The notes beneath the pieces were generated by a model. It did no database searches and was not told where the DNA came from. It saw nothing but the letters and a program-made list of their open reading frames with translations. Position numbers and translations under genes: made by a program. This document shows positions 55,457 to 64,000 of a stretch of 64,000 nt of DNA, in pieces (position 1 is the first letter of the stretch; each line of letters opens with the position of its first letter). Origin of the DNA: Bin25 sp965221765. GTDB lineage: Bacteria > Bacteroidota > Bacteroidia > Flavobacteriales > Flavobacteriaceae. The DNA is taken from positions 2,108,001-2,172,000 of the forward strand of contig OZ244911.1 of NCBI GenBank assembly GCA_965221765.1. Reading direction: 5' to 3'.

Positions 55457-56734
55457 ATGAACTATAGTTCGCAAGAGATTTTCCAACTTGATAAGCAGTA
55501 TCTTTCTAATACCTATCGGCCTTTACCAGTTGCTTTAGATAAGGGGCAAGGGATTTATGTTTGGGATCTAGAAGGAAAAAAATATTTCGATTTTCTTTCA
55601 TCATATTCCGCTATCAATCAAGGGCATTGCCATCCAAGGTTAGTCAATATTATGATTGCCCAGAGTCAAAAATTAACGCTGACATCAAGAGCTTTTCATA
55701 GTTCAACGCTAGGCCCTTATGCTCAATACATTAGCCAATATTTCGGGTATGAAAAGCTATTGCCCATGAATTCTGGTGCAGAGGCCGTGGAAACGGCAAT
55801 TAAATTAACTCGAAAATGGGGAGTGGTTAAAAAAAAAATTCCTAGTAATCAATCTCAAATTATTGTTTGTGAACATAATTTTCATGGAAGAACTACGTCT
55901 ATTATTTCATTTTCATCAGATACAAATTCGAAAGTCAATTTTGGACCATATACTCCTGGATTTATCAGTATTCCTTTCAACGATATAAAATCTCTTGAAA
56001 CTTGCTTAAAATCTAATGAACATATTGCAGGATTTTTAGTCGAGCCAATACAAGGAGAAGCTGGAGTTCGAGTATCTGATAATGAATTTTGCAAAAAAGC
56101 CAATGATTTATGCAAACAATACAATGTATTGTTTATTGCCGATGAAATCCAAACTGGTATGGGACGAACGGGAAGCTTATTGGCAAGTTGTGGTGATTGT
56201 AAGTGTCCATTTGAATGTCAACAAAATGGATCATATTACACTAGACCAGATATCATCATTTTAGGCAAAGCGCTTAGTGGAGGACTATATCCTATCTCAG
56301 CCGTATTATGTGATTCTCATATCATGGATGTACTAAACCCTGGTGATCATGGAAGTACTTTTGGTGGTAATCCACTAGCCAACACTATAGCTATTGAAGC
56401 CTTAAAAATTTTAAAGGATGAACAATTAATGCTCAATGCCAGAGTTCTAGGTGAATTTTTTCGTCAGCAATTAGAAAAGTACCAAAACAAGAGTAGAGTC
56501 GTTCAAAATATTCGAGGGAAAGGATTATTAAATGCTGTCGTTATTAACTCTAAAGGTTATCCATCGATCGCTTGGGATATCTGTATAAAGCTAAAAGATT
56601 ATGGATTATTGGCCAAACCAACTCATGGAAATATCATACGGTTTGCACCCCCATTAGTGATCACCGAAGCTCAACTCAAAGAGGGTATAGACATCATTAT
56701 CAATACTTTCAAAGAATTTGAATCTGAAGTATAG
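55457..56734 (+). CDS. rocD: Ornithine aminotransferase (RocD-like)
   Basis: 425 residues, class III PLP aminotransferase. It interconverts ornithine and glutamate-5-semialdehyde. SSYSAINQGHCHPRLV, LPMNSGAEAVETAIKLTRKW, IADEIQTGMGRTG (Asp229) and ILGKALSGG (PLP Lys271) are typical. An unusual Cys-rich insert, CGDCKCPFEC (Cys245, 248, 250, 254), lies after the GMGRTG motif and could bind a metal. The start ATG at 55457 is the natural one. The next gene, a cysteine desulfurase, begins 3 nt after its stop. Confidence 0.88.
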   Translation: MNYSSQEIFQLDKQYLSNTYRPLPVALDKGQGIYVWDLEGKKYFDFLSSYSAINQGHCHPRLVNIMIAQSQKLTLTSRAFHSSTLGPYAQYISQYFGYEKLLPMNSGAEAVETAIKLTRKWGVVKKKIPSNQSQIIVCEHNFHGRTTSIISFSSDTNSKVNFGPYTPGFISIPFNDIKSLETCLKSNEHIAGFLVEPIQGEAGVRVSDNEFCKKANDLCKQYNVLFIADEIQTGMGRTGSLLASCGDCKCPFECQQNGSYYTRPDIIILGKALSGGLYPISAVLCDSHIMDVLNPGDHGSTFGGNPLANTIAIEALKILKDEQLMLNARVLGEFFRQQLEKYQNKSRVVQNIRGKGLLNAVVINSKGYPSIAWDICIKLKDYGLLAKPTHGNIIRFAPPLVITEAQLKEGIDIIINTFKEFESEV

Positions 56735-56737
56735 AAA

Positions 56738-57880
56738 ATGCAAGTTTATTTTGATAATGCTGCCACGACACCATTGTATCCTGAAGTCATAAAAACTATT
56801 TCTGATGCCCTTTATCAATACTATGGAAATCCATCGTCAACCTATAGTATTGGTCGTAAATCTCGAACAGCGATTGAACTCGCTAGAAAAGAAATTTCAA
56901 CTTATATAGGAGCTGCTCCACAAGAAGTTATATTTAACTCAGGAGGAACAGAAGGCATTAATTCTATTTTTTATAGTGTGGTTCGTGATATGAAAATAAA
57001 ACGAATCATTACTTCTAAAATTGAACACCATGCCGTTCTTCATTGTTTGCCATTAGATCACAATGAAATAGAAATTCAATATGTTTCTATAGACTCTAAC
57101 GGATTGGTTGACCTAGATTCTTTGGAGAATTTATTAGATCAATCTGAAAGTAAAACACTTGTCAGTTTGATGCATGTCAATAATGAAATAGGTACCATAA
57201 CAGATCTCAAAAAATGTGGCCAACTATGTGCTAAACACAATAGTTATTTTCATACAGATGCTGTTCAATCGGTAGGTAAACTGCCAATTGATGTCAAAAG
57301 AGATCACATCTCCTTTTTAACGGCCTCAGCACATAAATTTCATGGTCCAAAAGGAGTGGGGTTTTTGTATATCAAAAGAAATTCTGGAATCAAAGCACAA
57401 ATACTCGGAGGTGGACAAGAACGAGGATTTCGAGCTGGAACAGAGTCTGTCCATAATATTCTTGGGATGACTGTGGCTCTAAGGATTTCTTACCAACACA
57501 TCGAACAAAACACGAAATATATTGCCCAATTAAAAGCTCGATTTATTAAAGGATTAAAGAAAACCTTTAATACCATACAAATCAATGGTATTGCCGAAGA
57601 TCAAACGTTGGGATTACCTCATATTTGTAATGTAAAACTTCTCATACCTAAAAAAAAAGTGCAACTACTAGGGTTTAAATTAGACATTAAGGGGATTGCT
57701 TGTTCCCAAGGAAGTGCTTGTCAATCAGGAATACCTTTTAGATCACATGTATTGGACGAAATTCAAAAGGGTTCAAAAGATGAATTTCCATCCCTTCGAT
57801 TTTCTTTTTCAAAATTCAATACTTGCAAAGAAGTAGATTACGTTCTTGAATCTTTAAAAAATATTATAAGCGATTCATAA
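56738..57880 (+). CDS. Cysteine desulfurase (NifS/IscS family)
   Basis: 380 residues. It removes sulfur from Cys for Fe-S clusters or tRNA thiolation. YFDNAATTPL opens the protein. EHHAVLH and HTDAVQSVGK are PLP-binding, TASAHKFHGPKG has PLP Lys200, and GIACSQGSACQSG holds the active Cys328. Of the IscS/NifS group rather than SufS, judged by length and the C-terminal loop. It follows rocD by 3 nt, so they are likely co-transcribed. Confidence 0.9.
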   Translation: MQVYFDNAATTPLYPEVIKTISDALYQYYGNPSSTYSIGRKSRTAIELARKEISTYIGAAPQEVIFNSGGTEGINSIFYSVVRDMKIKRIITSKIEHHAVLHCLPLDHNEIEIQYVSIDSNGLVDLDSLENLLDQSESKTLVSLMHVNNEIGTITDLKKCGQLCAKHNSYFHTDAVQSVGKLPIDVKRDHISFLTASAHKFHGPKGVGFLYIKRNSGIKAQILGGGQERGFRAGTESVHNILGMTVALRISYQHIEQNTKYIAQLKARFIKGLKKTFNTIQINGIAEDQTLGLPHICNVKLLIPKKKVQLLGFKLDIKGIACSQGSACQSGIPFRSHVLDEIQKGSKDEFPSLRFSFSKFNTCKEVDYVLESLKNIISDS

Positions 57881-57919
57881 ACTTTTGGCCAATAGATCAT
57901 TAGTGTAAAATTCAACGAT

Positions 57920-58594
57920 TTAGGTAGACATCGTTAGTTTGTTCCACTTTTCATACAAAACATCAAGATCATATTCCAAAGGAGTAGATTGTAGTTCGAT
58001 AATACCATCTGCATGGGCGCGTTGCAATATGTATTCAATCATATAGTCTTCCTTATTGTTTAATGGATCAAACTCAGATTTTAGTGTCAAATTAAATAAT
58101 GAAGCTGTGGTTTGAAAAATAAAGGCACGAAAACCACTTCGAAGATCTTTGACTAAATCAAAGGCAGTAAATCCAGTCTGACGATAAACCAATCGTATTA
58201 GAATTCGGCCTTGACTTCTCGATAAATTTTTTAATTCTTCTTCTAATTCATTAAAGATGTGTTTTTCTACTCTTTTTATGTATCTCTTTCTTTGAGATTT
58301 TTTATCCATTTGATCTAATCTATCAATTAGAATTTCTAATCTTTCTCCAGCCAATTTTGCATAAGGATATACTTTGAGGGTTCGATTTCGTAAAATGAGA
58401 TAATTTCTTAATTCATTTTGAGATTGAAAATTCAATGGTTGAAATAATGTTACAGCTTCCAATTCTAATCCTAATTCATCATTCCAATAATCAAGTGTAT
58501 CTAAGCGTTCGCCTTCATATTCTTCCTCTGTTACTTGAGCTATGATATGGATATAGCTTAACAACAATAAAAGAGAAATTAATGGCTTAATCAT
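57920..58594 (-). CDS. DUF4294 family protein
   Basis: 224 residues with a signal peptide (residues 1-19, ending IIAQ). The middle (LRNRTLKVYPYAKLAGERLE, then KRYIKRVEKHIFNELEEELK and SQGRILIRLVYRQTG) has the DUF4294 pattern, so it is probably a periplasmic or outer-envelope protein. The role is unknown. It is transcribed opposite to the M42 peptidase gene, a common neighbourhood in Bacteroidota. Confidence 0.82.
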   Translation of the reverse strand: MIKPLISLLLLLSYIHIIAQVTEEEYEGERLDTLDYWNDELGLELEAVTLFQPLNFQSQNELRNYLILRNRTLKVYPYAKLAGERLEILIDRLDQMDKKSQRKRYIKRVEKHIFNELEEELKNLSRSQGRILIRLVYRQTGFTAFDLVKDLRSGFRAFIFQTTASLFNLTLKSEFDPLNNKEDYMIEYILQRAHADGIIELQSTPLEYDLDVLYEKWNKLTMST

Positions 58595-58599
58595 AAAGA

Positions 58600-58607
58600 C
58601 AAAATTA
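58600..58607 (-). promoter_or_regulatory. -7 box (TAATTTTG) for the DUF4294 gene
   Basis: TAATTTTG on the minus strand lies 5 bases before the DUF4294 ATG at 58594, implying an almost leaderless transcript. Confidence 0.35.
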
Positions 58608-58666
58608 AAGTTTCTACTCTTGATAATATTTCATTTCTTTAATTTCGCCAACTAATTTTTTATAAA

Positions 58667-59752
58667 ATGTGTGATTATATAGATGATAAAGCTTTCGAAT
58701 TTTTTGAGCAGTATCTAAATAATGCAGCTCCAACTGGATACGAAGTCACTGGTCAAAAAATGTGGATGGATTATCTTGAACCCTATGTCGATGATTTTTT
58801 AACAGATACATATGGAACAGCTGTTGGGATTATCAATCCGGGAAAAGATTACCGAGTTGTCATTGAAGCTCATTCTGATGAGATATCATGGTATGTCAAC
58901 TATATTACCAAAGATGGGTTGATTTATGTGATACGAAATGGCGGAAGCGATCACCAAATTGCTCCTTCTAAATGGGTGAATATACATACCAATAATGGTA
59001 TTGTGCCAGGTGTTTTTGGATGGCCAGCAATCCATACTAGAAAAGGAGAAAATAAAGAAGAATCACCCAAATTATCCAATATTTTTATAGATGTTGGAGC
59101 TAAAGACCGTCTTCAAGTTCATCACTTAGGTATTCATGTAGGTTGCGTCATTACCTATCCAGATTCTTTTAGAATCATCAACAAAAACAAAGTTGTTTGT
59201 CGTGCCATTGATAATCGTGTTGGAGGTTTTATGATAGCCCAAGTTGCTCGATTATTGCACGAAGAAAAAATAAAACTTCCATACAGCCTATATATTACCA
59301 ATGCAGTTCAAGAAGAAGTAGGATTAAGAGGAGCCGAAATGATTACTCAAACCATTAAACCGCATGCAGCTATTATAACTGATGTATGTCATGATACATC
59401 AACACCCATGATTGATGAAAAAACTGAAGGTGAAATCAAAATTGGAGATGGACCAGTTATTTCATATGCGCCTTCAATTCAACACAAACTGCGTGATATT
59501 ATTATCAAAACCGCGATTAATCATGATGTGCCTTTTCAAAGATTAGCCTCTCATCGATATACCGGGACCGATACCGATGCATTTGCATATAGCAATGGCG
59601 GAGTAGCTTCTGCATTGATATCCCTTCCATTACGCTACATGCATACCACGGTAGAAATGGCTCATATTGAAGATATCAAACATTTAATTCAATTGTACTT
59701 ATTGAGTCTCCAAAATCTAAAAGCGGGAGATAACTTTAGTTATTTTCAATAG
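58667..59752 (+). CDS. M42 family aminopeptidase
   Basis: 361 residues, cytoplasmic co-catalytic metallo-aminopeptidase (formerly called endoglucanase/deblocking aminopeptidase). The metal ligands can be placed: His69 (EAHSDEIS), bridging Asp182 (RAIDNRVGG), Glu216/Glu217 (VQEEVGLRG), Asp239 (ITDVCHD), and the late His in RYMHTTVEMA. M42 enzymes form large tetrahedral complexes that finish peptide breakdown. The 3' end overlaps that of convergent pyrD by 17 bases. Confidence 0.93.
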   Translation: MCDYIDDKAFEFFEQYLNNAAPTGYEVTGQKMWMDYLEPYVDDFLTDTYGTAVGIINPGKDYRVVIEAHSDEISWYVNYITKDGLIYVIRNGGSDHQIAPSKWVNIHTNNGIVPGVFGWPAIHTRKGENKEESPKLSNIFIDVGAKDRLQVHHLGIHVGCVITYPDSFRIINKNKVVCRAIDNRVGGFMIAQVARLLHEEKIKLPYSLYITNAVQEEVGLRGAEMITQTIKPHAAIITDVCHDTSTPMIDEKTEGEIKIGDGPVISYAPSIQHKLRDIIIKTAINHDVPFQRLASHRYTGTDTDAFAYSNGGVASALISLPLRYMHTTVEMAHIEDIKHLIQLYLLSLQNLKAGDNFSYFQ

Positions 59753-60773
59753 AGAAAAACACTTGTTGATTAATGTTTTTAACTAGTCTTGGACCTTGAT
59801 ACACAAAGCCGGTATATATCTGTATTAAATCGGCACCAGCATTTAACATTTTAAGAGCATCATTGGAAGATTGTATTCCTCCAACACCAATAATACAAAA
59901 TGGTCTCTTTTGATTTTTTTTAATATATGAGACCACTTCTATACTACTTTTAAACAAAGGTTTTCCGCTCAGCCCTCCACTTTGATTTGCATATTTCGAA
60001 TCGATATTTATTCTATTAGTGGTCGTATTGACTGCGATAATTCCAGCAAGATTAAAATATTCAATGGTTTGAATTACGTCATCAATTTGAGAAAAGCTTA
60101 AATCTGGGGATATTTTGAGCAATAATGGGATTGACTTTTTGAGTTTGCGGTTTTCTTCAACCAAGTGACCAACTAAATTTTGTAGCTCATTTTTTTTTTG
60201 AAGTGATCGTAGTTCTGGAGTATTAGGAGAACTTACATTTATGGCGATATAATCCGCAATTGGAGCAAACTTTCTAAAACAAATTAAGTAATCTGAAATA
60301 GATTTTTCTATTGGGGTAGATTTATTTTTTCCAATATTTACTCCTATGACGATATCCTTGCATTTATTAATCTTCTCAATTCTTTGGGCAATGATATCTG
60401 CACCATCATTGTTAAACCCCATTCGGTTAATCAATGCTTGATCGTTAACCAAGCGAAATATCCTTTTGGTAGGATTCCCCTTTTGAGGTTTGGGTGTTAC
60501 CGTCCCTATTTCGATAAAACCAAATCCAAAGCAAGATAAAGCATCAAAAGCAATAGAATTTTTATCAAACCCTGCGGCTAAACCTACCGGATTTGTAAAG
60601 GTTTTATTAAATAGCTTCTTTTTTAATTTATTCGATGGAATACGATATCGGTTTCTAACCACCCATCTAATCGGCTTGATAGAAAAAAAAACCTTGATGA
60701 ACTTAAACGCTATATGGTGTGATAATTCAGGATCAAAAAGAAACAAAAGTCGTTGTATAAAAAGCTTATACAA
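59736..60773 (-). CDS. pyrD: Dihydroorotate dehydrogenase (quinone), class 2
   Basis: 345 residues. It oxidises dihydroorotate to orotate in pyrimidine synthesis and passes electrons to membrane quinone, here presumably the menaquinone made by the men genes. The N-terminal membrane-association helices are present. NPVGLAAGFDKN, EIGTVTPKPQKGNP, NRMGFNNDGAD, INVSSPNTPELR (active Ser as in class 2), GGLSGKPLF and GVGGIQSSNDALKM are diagnostic. It lies 39 bases downstream of yajC in the same direction. Confidence 0.93.
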   Translation of the reverse strand: MYKLFIQRLLFLFDPELSHHIAFKFIKVFFSIKPIRWVVRNRYRIPSNKLKKKLFNKTFTNPVGLAAGFDKNSIAFDALSCFGFGFIEIGTVTPKPQKGNPTKRIFRLVNDQALINRMGFNNDGADIIAQRIEKINKCKDIVIGVNIGKNKSTPIEKSISDYLICFRKFAPIADYIAINVSSPNTPELRSLQKKNELQNLVGHLVEENRKLKKSIPLLLKISPDLSFSQIDDVIQTIEYFNLAGIIAVNTTTNRINIDSKYANQSGGLSGKPLFKSSIEVVSYIKKNQKRPFCIIGVGGIQSSNDALKMLNAGADLIQIYTGFVYQGPRLVKNINQQVFFSIENN

Positions 60774-60812
60774 ACCTGCTAACGATTGATTGAATGATCA
60801 AAAACTCCAACA

Positions 60813-61106
60813 CTATCCTTTTTTAGGTAGAGGATTTAACTTAGCACTTAATTCAGTGGAAATAGCCGACTTTTCAATTTTAATTTTTCCAGCCATGGTT
60901 TCCAAAATCACAGTTGTATCTTTTTCGACCACATCAAAAAGTTTTCCATGAATACCACTTTTGGTGATGACTTTATCTCCCTTTTTTAAATTACTCTGGA
61001 ACACTCTTTCTCTTCTAGCTCTTCTTTGTTGTGGTAAAATAATAAAGAGAAAAAAGACTACAAAAATCAGTAATAGAAATGGTAACTGATTTGACATCCC
61101 TTCCAT
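60813..61106 (-). CDS. yajC: Preprotein translocase subunit YajC
   Basis: 97 residues. One N-terminal membrane helix (LPFLLLIFVVFFLFIILPQQ), then the conserved cytoplasmic RRARRERVFQSNLKKGDKV and TKSGIHGKLFDV. YajC is an accessory of the SecDF translocon. It lies 28 bases after the DUF1573 gene, a linked order seen in many Bacteroidota. Confidence 0.93.
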   Translation of the reverse strand: MEGMSNQLPFLLLIFVVFFLFIILPQQRRARRERVFQSNLKKGDKVITKSGIHGKLFDVVEKDTTVILETMAGKIKIEKSAISTELSAKLNPLPKKG

Positions 61107-61134
61107 TATGAGTTTATTTTTAGTTTAATATCAA

Positions 61135-61593
61135 TTAATCTGCTTCCACAATGGCTTTAATCCTAACTCTTTCTTGACCATTAGGAGTATTGGTGTAAAT
61201 AGTTACCGTTTTTTGTTGATTTCCACTAAATCCAGTTGAATCGAAGCTAACAATAATCGAATCTTTTTTACCAGGTGAAATTGGCGTATTAGGAAATTCT
61301 GGAATGGTGCATCCACAACTTCCTTCTGCATCCAATATTTTCAAATCGACATCCCCAACATTAGTGATATAAAACTTTGTTTCAACCTTTTGGCCCTCTT
61401 TAATAGTACCAAAGTCATGAATCAAGCGATCAAATTTTAAAGCTGATTTTTGAATAGCCTCGATATTTTTTATTTCTTTCGTTTCTGATTGAGCGATGAG
61501 GCTTCTTTCTTTTATTTTATCTGAAGGACGTTCTTTGCATGCTGCGATAAAAAGTACGCCCAGTAAAACAGTAAAGCAAATTTTATAATTCAT
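61135..61593 (-). CDS. DUF1573 family lipoprotein
   Basis: 152 residues from the ATG at 61593; a longer frame begins at 61611. The signal peptide ends in lipobox FIAAC (Cys19). The domain holds HDFGTIKEGQKVETKF, ITNVGDVDLKILDAEGSCGC and FDSTGFSGNQQKTVTI, an ASPM-SPD-2-Hydin-like immunoglobulin fold. It is likely attached to the outer membrane with unknown role. The shorter start is chosen because a -7 promoter box (61609-61616) covers the longer one. Confidence 0.85.
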   Translation of the reverse strand: MNYKICFTVLLGVLFIAACKERPSDKIKERSLIAQSETKEIKNIEAIQKSALKFDRLIHDFGTIKEGQKVETKFYITNVGDVDLKILDAEGSCGCTIPEFPNTPISPGKKDSIIVSFDSTGFSGNQQKTVTIYTNTPNGQERVRIKAIVEAD

Positions 61594-61608
61594 GGGTTTA
61601 ATTTTCGG

Positions 61609-61616
61609 CAAATTTA
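61609..61616 (-). promoter_or_regulatory. -7 box (TAAATTTG) for DUF1573-yajC
   Basis: TAAATTTG fits the Bacteroidota consensus and lies 15 bases before the ATG at 61593. It overlaps the alternative upstream start, so it decides in favour of the shorter protein. Confidence 0.5.
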
Positions 61617-61889
61617 CAGAAAGTATGGTTTAGAATACTTTTATTTTGTTGTAATTTAAAGATATCTTTTACTATAGATCTTTTTTGAACAGATTTGGCG
61701 ACTTTACTCACTGAACCTCCAATTACACGAGGTTTTTTCACATCTCTAAAACGACCAAGCAAATTTAAAATTTATGTGGAAAACAGTATCATTAGACCAT
61801 TTGTTACTAGCGTTTTATCTTGACAATAAATCAATTTCAACTCATCACAACAATCAATTTAATTTCCAATGACTTTAGATTCACCCTCT
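61617..61889. other. Intergenic DNA left of the IS3 fragment
   Basis: No gene or clear motif apart from the 5' region of DUF1573. The sequence is AT-rich with scattered decay of unclear origin. Confidence 0.35.
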
Positions 61890-62422
61890 CGAGGGTTATG
61901 AAACATCTTTGGAAATCCATCAGTAGGGGATATTCTTAGGGATATGGCGTTCAATAGCTCTTAGATGTGATCTCATCATTGGATGCGTTTTGAATCGATA
62001 GTCACAGACCGATAAACAACAGTTACCCAATGGGCAGGCCTGCCTGATACGCATACCTTCTTTATAATTCAAATAGCCCGCAACACAACGCTTTTCAACA
62101 AGCCCCTACCACTTTTTTGTAATTAACGCATGATGCTCATAGCGAGATTCGCGACATCCGTTTCATATCAGGTCATGCCGATTTGGTTTGTCTCAGCACC
62201 TTGAGTTGACTCTGATTCATGCCATCAATTGCCAATGATAGAAGGTGCGATAACTGATGGAATCCCCTCCGGGCGATTTCATGCACCGCTTGGCCCTCTT
62301 ACTGAAGGAATGAGATTTTGACGATCTATGATTCTGAAAATCTACTTTTTTCATCTGTTCAATCCTTGCGTTTTAAATTAAAATAGTTCATCAAACTCTA
62401 TTTTAGAATGCTACTGTTTTTG
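61890..62422 (-). mobile_element. 5' fragment of the IS3 element of 21 kb
   Basis: Read on the minus strand this follows the left half of the 21111-22336 element from its terminal repeat (62392-62409, identical in 18 bases to 21126-21143) through the OrfA remnant and the start of OrfB. It stops near the GATGGATTTC word. About 530 bases remain of 1.2 kb, and the rest is deleted. It lies between DUF1573 and nusB, which are usually neighbours. Confidence 0.8.
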
Positions 62423-62531
62423 GAAAAATTACATGATAATGTAATCAAACAATTAACCTATAGTTTTAAAAAATTAATAACTTTTTTTTCTGAACATTAA
62501 AACAGTAATACAAAGGGCTGTTTATCATCTA

Positions 62532-63434
62532 TCATTCAATTGTTTTTAATAACTGATCTAGTATACCGTTGATAAACATAGCACTTTTTTCAGTTGAATA
62601 ATCCTTTGCGATTTCTAAATATTCATTTATTGTTACTCTCGGAGGTATGTCTTTAAAATATAGCATTTCAGCAATAGCAACAGTTAAAATTGCTGAATCG
62701 ATAGTCACTAAGCGATCTATTGTCCAATTTTTAATAAATCTTTGATATTGATTTTTAATAAAATTTATATTTGACAAGACTTGATTGAAAAGGCTGATGC
62801 CAAATTCAATTTCTTTACGGTGTTTGATTGAATGAGGAATAATCGTCTTTGGAACTTTTATAAGATCTGTTTTTCTAATTATTTTGAGCACATAAGAATT
62901 AACCAATGGTAAGTCATCAGTAAAAGAAATTGAATAGTCTTCATAGATTTCTTGAAGGGTTATTGATGAAGCAATAATATTCTTAAAAAAGTAAATCAAG
63001 AGTTTTTGGTTCTGATTTTTATTGGGATGACCAATTAATAAAAATTGTTGATACTCTTGAGATTCAAATAAAGTATTAATCAATAACTCAATATAAGAAT
63101 CATGCCCTTTCCAATAATCTTTGATGCTGTTGGGAATTTTTTTTAAATCGGGATGTTGGACTAAAATTCTTAAGCAAGAATTATTCACTAGACGATTATA
63201 TTTTAAGTATAATTCTTGTCCACCAAATACTGATTTTTGAATCGTTTTTATTTTTTCTTCTGTTATTGTATATATTTTTTGAAATAATGCAAGTTCCAAT
63301 AACAATAAGTCCTGAACTTTATCTAGACTTGCTCCTAGTAATTTCTTCGCTTGATATTGATTTGGGGATGAGTTGATTAAGAAAGAATAAAATGATTGAA
63401 CAACTCTAATTCGAATATGTCGACGCGTAATCAT
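62532..63434 (-). CDS. nusB: Transcription antitermination protein NusB
   Basis: 300 residues from the ATG at 63434, giving the usual start MITRRHIRIRVVQSFYSF. Bacteroidota NusB is longer than the E. coli protein (139), with an N-terminal extension of about 150 residues, as here. The C-terminal NusB fold has TIDRLVTIDSAILTVAIAEM, PPRVTINEYLEIAKDYS and FINGILDQL. It works with NusE in rRNA antitermination. A 63464 start would overlap a -7 box, so the shorter start is preferred. Confidence 0.9.
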   Translation of the reverse strand: MITRRHIRIRVVQSFYSFLINSSPNQYQAKKLLGASLDKVQDLLLLELALFQKIYTITEEKIKTIQKSVFGGQELYLKYNRLVNNSCLRILVQHPDLKKIPNSIKDYWKGHDSYIELLINTLFESQEYQQFLLIGHPNKNQNQKLLIYFFKNIIASSITLQEIYEDYSISFTDDLPLVNSYVLKIIRKTDLIKVPKTIIPHSIKHRKEIEFGISLFNQVLSNINFIKNQYQRFIKNWTIDRLVTIDSAILTVAIAEMLYFKDIPPRVTINEYLEIAKDYSTEKSAMFINGILDQLLKTIE

Positions 63435-63463
63435 CTCAAGAAATAAAGAACCCAAATTCAGCA

Positions 63464-63471
63464 CAAATATA
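63464..63471 (-). promoter_or_regulatory. -7 box (TATATTTG) for nusB
   Basis: TATATTTG matches TAnnTTTG and lies 29 bases before the ATG at 63434. It overlaps the upstream alternative start codon and so supports the shorter reading. Confidence 0.5.
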
Positions 63472-63536
63472 AAGTTTCGAGAATGATGGATTTTGTGGTC
63501 AAATTCTATTTAATTTGGAAAGACTTTTTATTTTAA

Positions 63537-64000
63537 TTGAAAGCCCTCAAATACCTCAATAAGTATTTTTATAAGTATCGCAAGATGTTAATTGTTGGGG
63601 TTATTCTCACTGTTATCGCTCGTCTTTTTTCGCTTCAAGTCCCACGAATGATTGGAGATTCAATGACTGAGGTTGAATTATATTTATCTAATTCAAAAGA
63701 AACCACAGATACTATTCAACAAGTTTTATTGATTAATATTTTAATCATTTTAGTGGCAGCTTTACTATCTGGATTATTTACATTCTGGATGAGACAATGC
63801 ATTATTAATGTCTCTCGATATATCGAATTTGATTTAAAAAATGAGGTGTTTTCTCATTATTTAAGACTTACTCAACGGTTTTTTAAAAACAATAGAACGG
63901 GAGACTTAATGAATAGAGTAAGTGAAGATGTCAGCAAGGTCCGAATGTATTTTGGACCGGCATTGATGTACTCTATTAATACCATCACTCTATTCATTGT
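63537..64000 (+). CDS. ABC transporter, permease/ATPase fusion, 3' partial
   Basis: From a TTG at 63537 the frame stays open to the end of the window (154 residues). It begins LKALKYLNKYFYKYRKMLIV, typical of Bacteroidota ABC-exporter permeases. It has hydrophobic segments (IVGVILTVIARLF and LINILIILVAALLSGLF) and then SRYIEFDLKNEVFSHYLRL with FFKNNRTGDLMNRVSEDV, the conserved coupling-helix region of type I ABC exporters. The nucleotide-binding domain must lie beyond the window. It is transcribed divergently from nusB. What it exports cannot be told. Confidence 0.85.
   Translation, partial: MKALKYLNKYFYKYRKMLIVGVILTVIARLFSLQVPRMIGDSMTEVELYLSNSKETTDTIQQVLLINILIILVAALLSGLFTFWMRQCIINVSRYIEFDLKNEVFSHYLRLTQRFFKNNRTGDLMNRVSEDVSKVRMYFGPALMYSINTITLFI

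Noticed and set aside
1..64000. tRNA, rRNA or tmRNA genes and rRNA operon signals
   Set aside because: Looked for in the intergenic regions by eye; no cloverleaf or conserved rRNA words were recognised. A covariance-model scan would be needed to be certain.

Overview
The window is from a low-GC member of the Bacteroidota, most likely Saprospiraceae-like. This rests on gene content rather than any marker gene. The signs are: DUF6452-DUF6048 and DUF4294-M42 gene pairs, a menA-menC-CPBP-menE cluster, a nusB-DUF1573-yajC cluster, a short LeuA plus a second LeuA/CimA-type synthase, and promoters carrying the Bacteroidota -7 box TAnnTTTG (seen upstream of lgt, nusB, DUF1573, DUF4294, leuB and the large helicase). 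Core genes are AT-rich. A repeat-rich surface protein at the left edge and the IS remnants are visibly more GC-rich.

Layout. 1-3502: 5'-truncated, probably secreted protein with DUF285 (BspA-like) repeats. 3720-4964: a pheT stub cut off by a decayed IS3-type element. 5192-8482: folE-cysS-yidD-lgt. 8958-13721: a 1587-aa DUF4011/SF1 helicase/Vsr-type nuclease of the kind found in defence loci. 14293-15165: an esterase pseudogene. 15360-16934: an acyl-CoA carboxylase beta subunit. 16923-20887 (minus): menaquinone genes menA, menC, a CPBP protease and menE. 21111-24494: two dead insertion sequences. 24666-25735: a DUF6922/AbiEii toxin-antitoxin-like pair. 26161-28802: an MlrC-like lipoprotein and leuB.

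28803-46705 is an approximately 18-kb defence and toxin-antitoxin island lying between leuB and the rest of the leucine operon (leuA-leuC-leuD-leuA2, 51413 down to 46706). It holds a duplicated and partly decayed AbiE module with two antitoxin-family genes per unit. It also holds a type I restriction-modification locus whose specificity gene is a serial array of four target-recognition units separated by poly-C and poly-G tracts. The rest is one dead and one intact MntA/HepT pair, a broken higA, and an AAA ATPase with a decayed paralogue.

The right part is housekeeping: a helical hypothetical protein, DUF6048/DUF6452, ornithine aminotransferase, cysteine desulfurase, DUF4294, an M42 peptidase, pyrD, yajC, DUF1573, nusB and the start of an ABC exporter. 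A fragment of the same IS3 element seen at 21 kb lies between DUF1573 and nusB.

The most unusual system is the hsdM-[hsdS x4]-hsdR locus (33329-40333). Homopolymer tracts sit at the junctions between specificity units, and each unit's stop overlaps or abuts the next unit's start. The arrangement suggests a combinatorial, phase-variable methylation and restriction switch.
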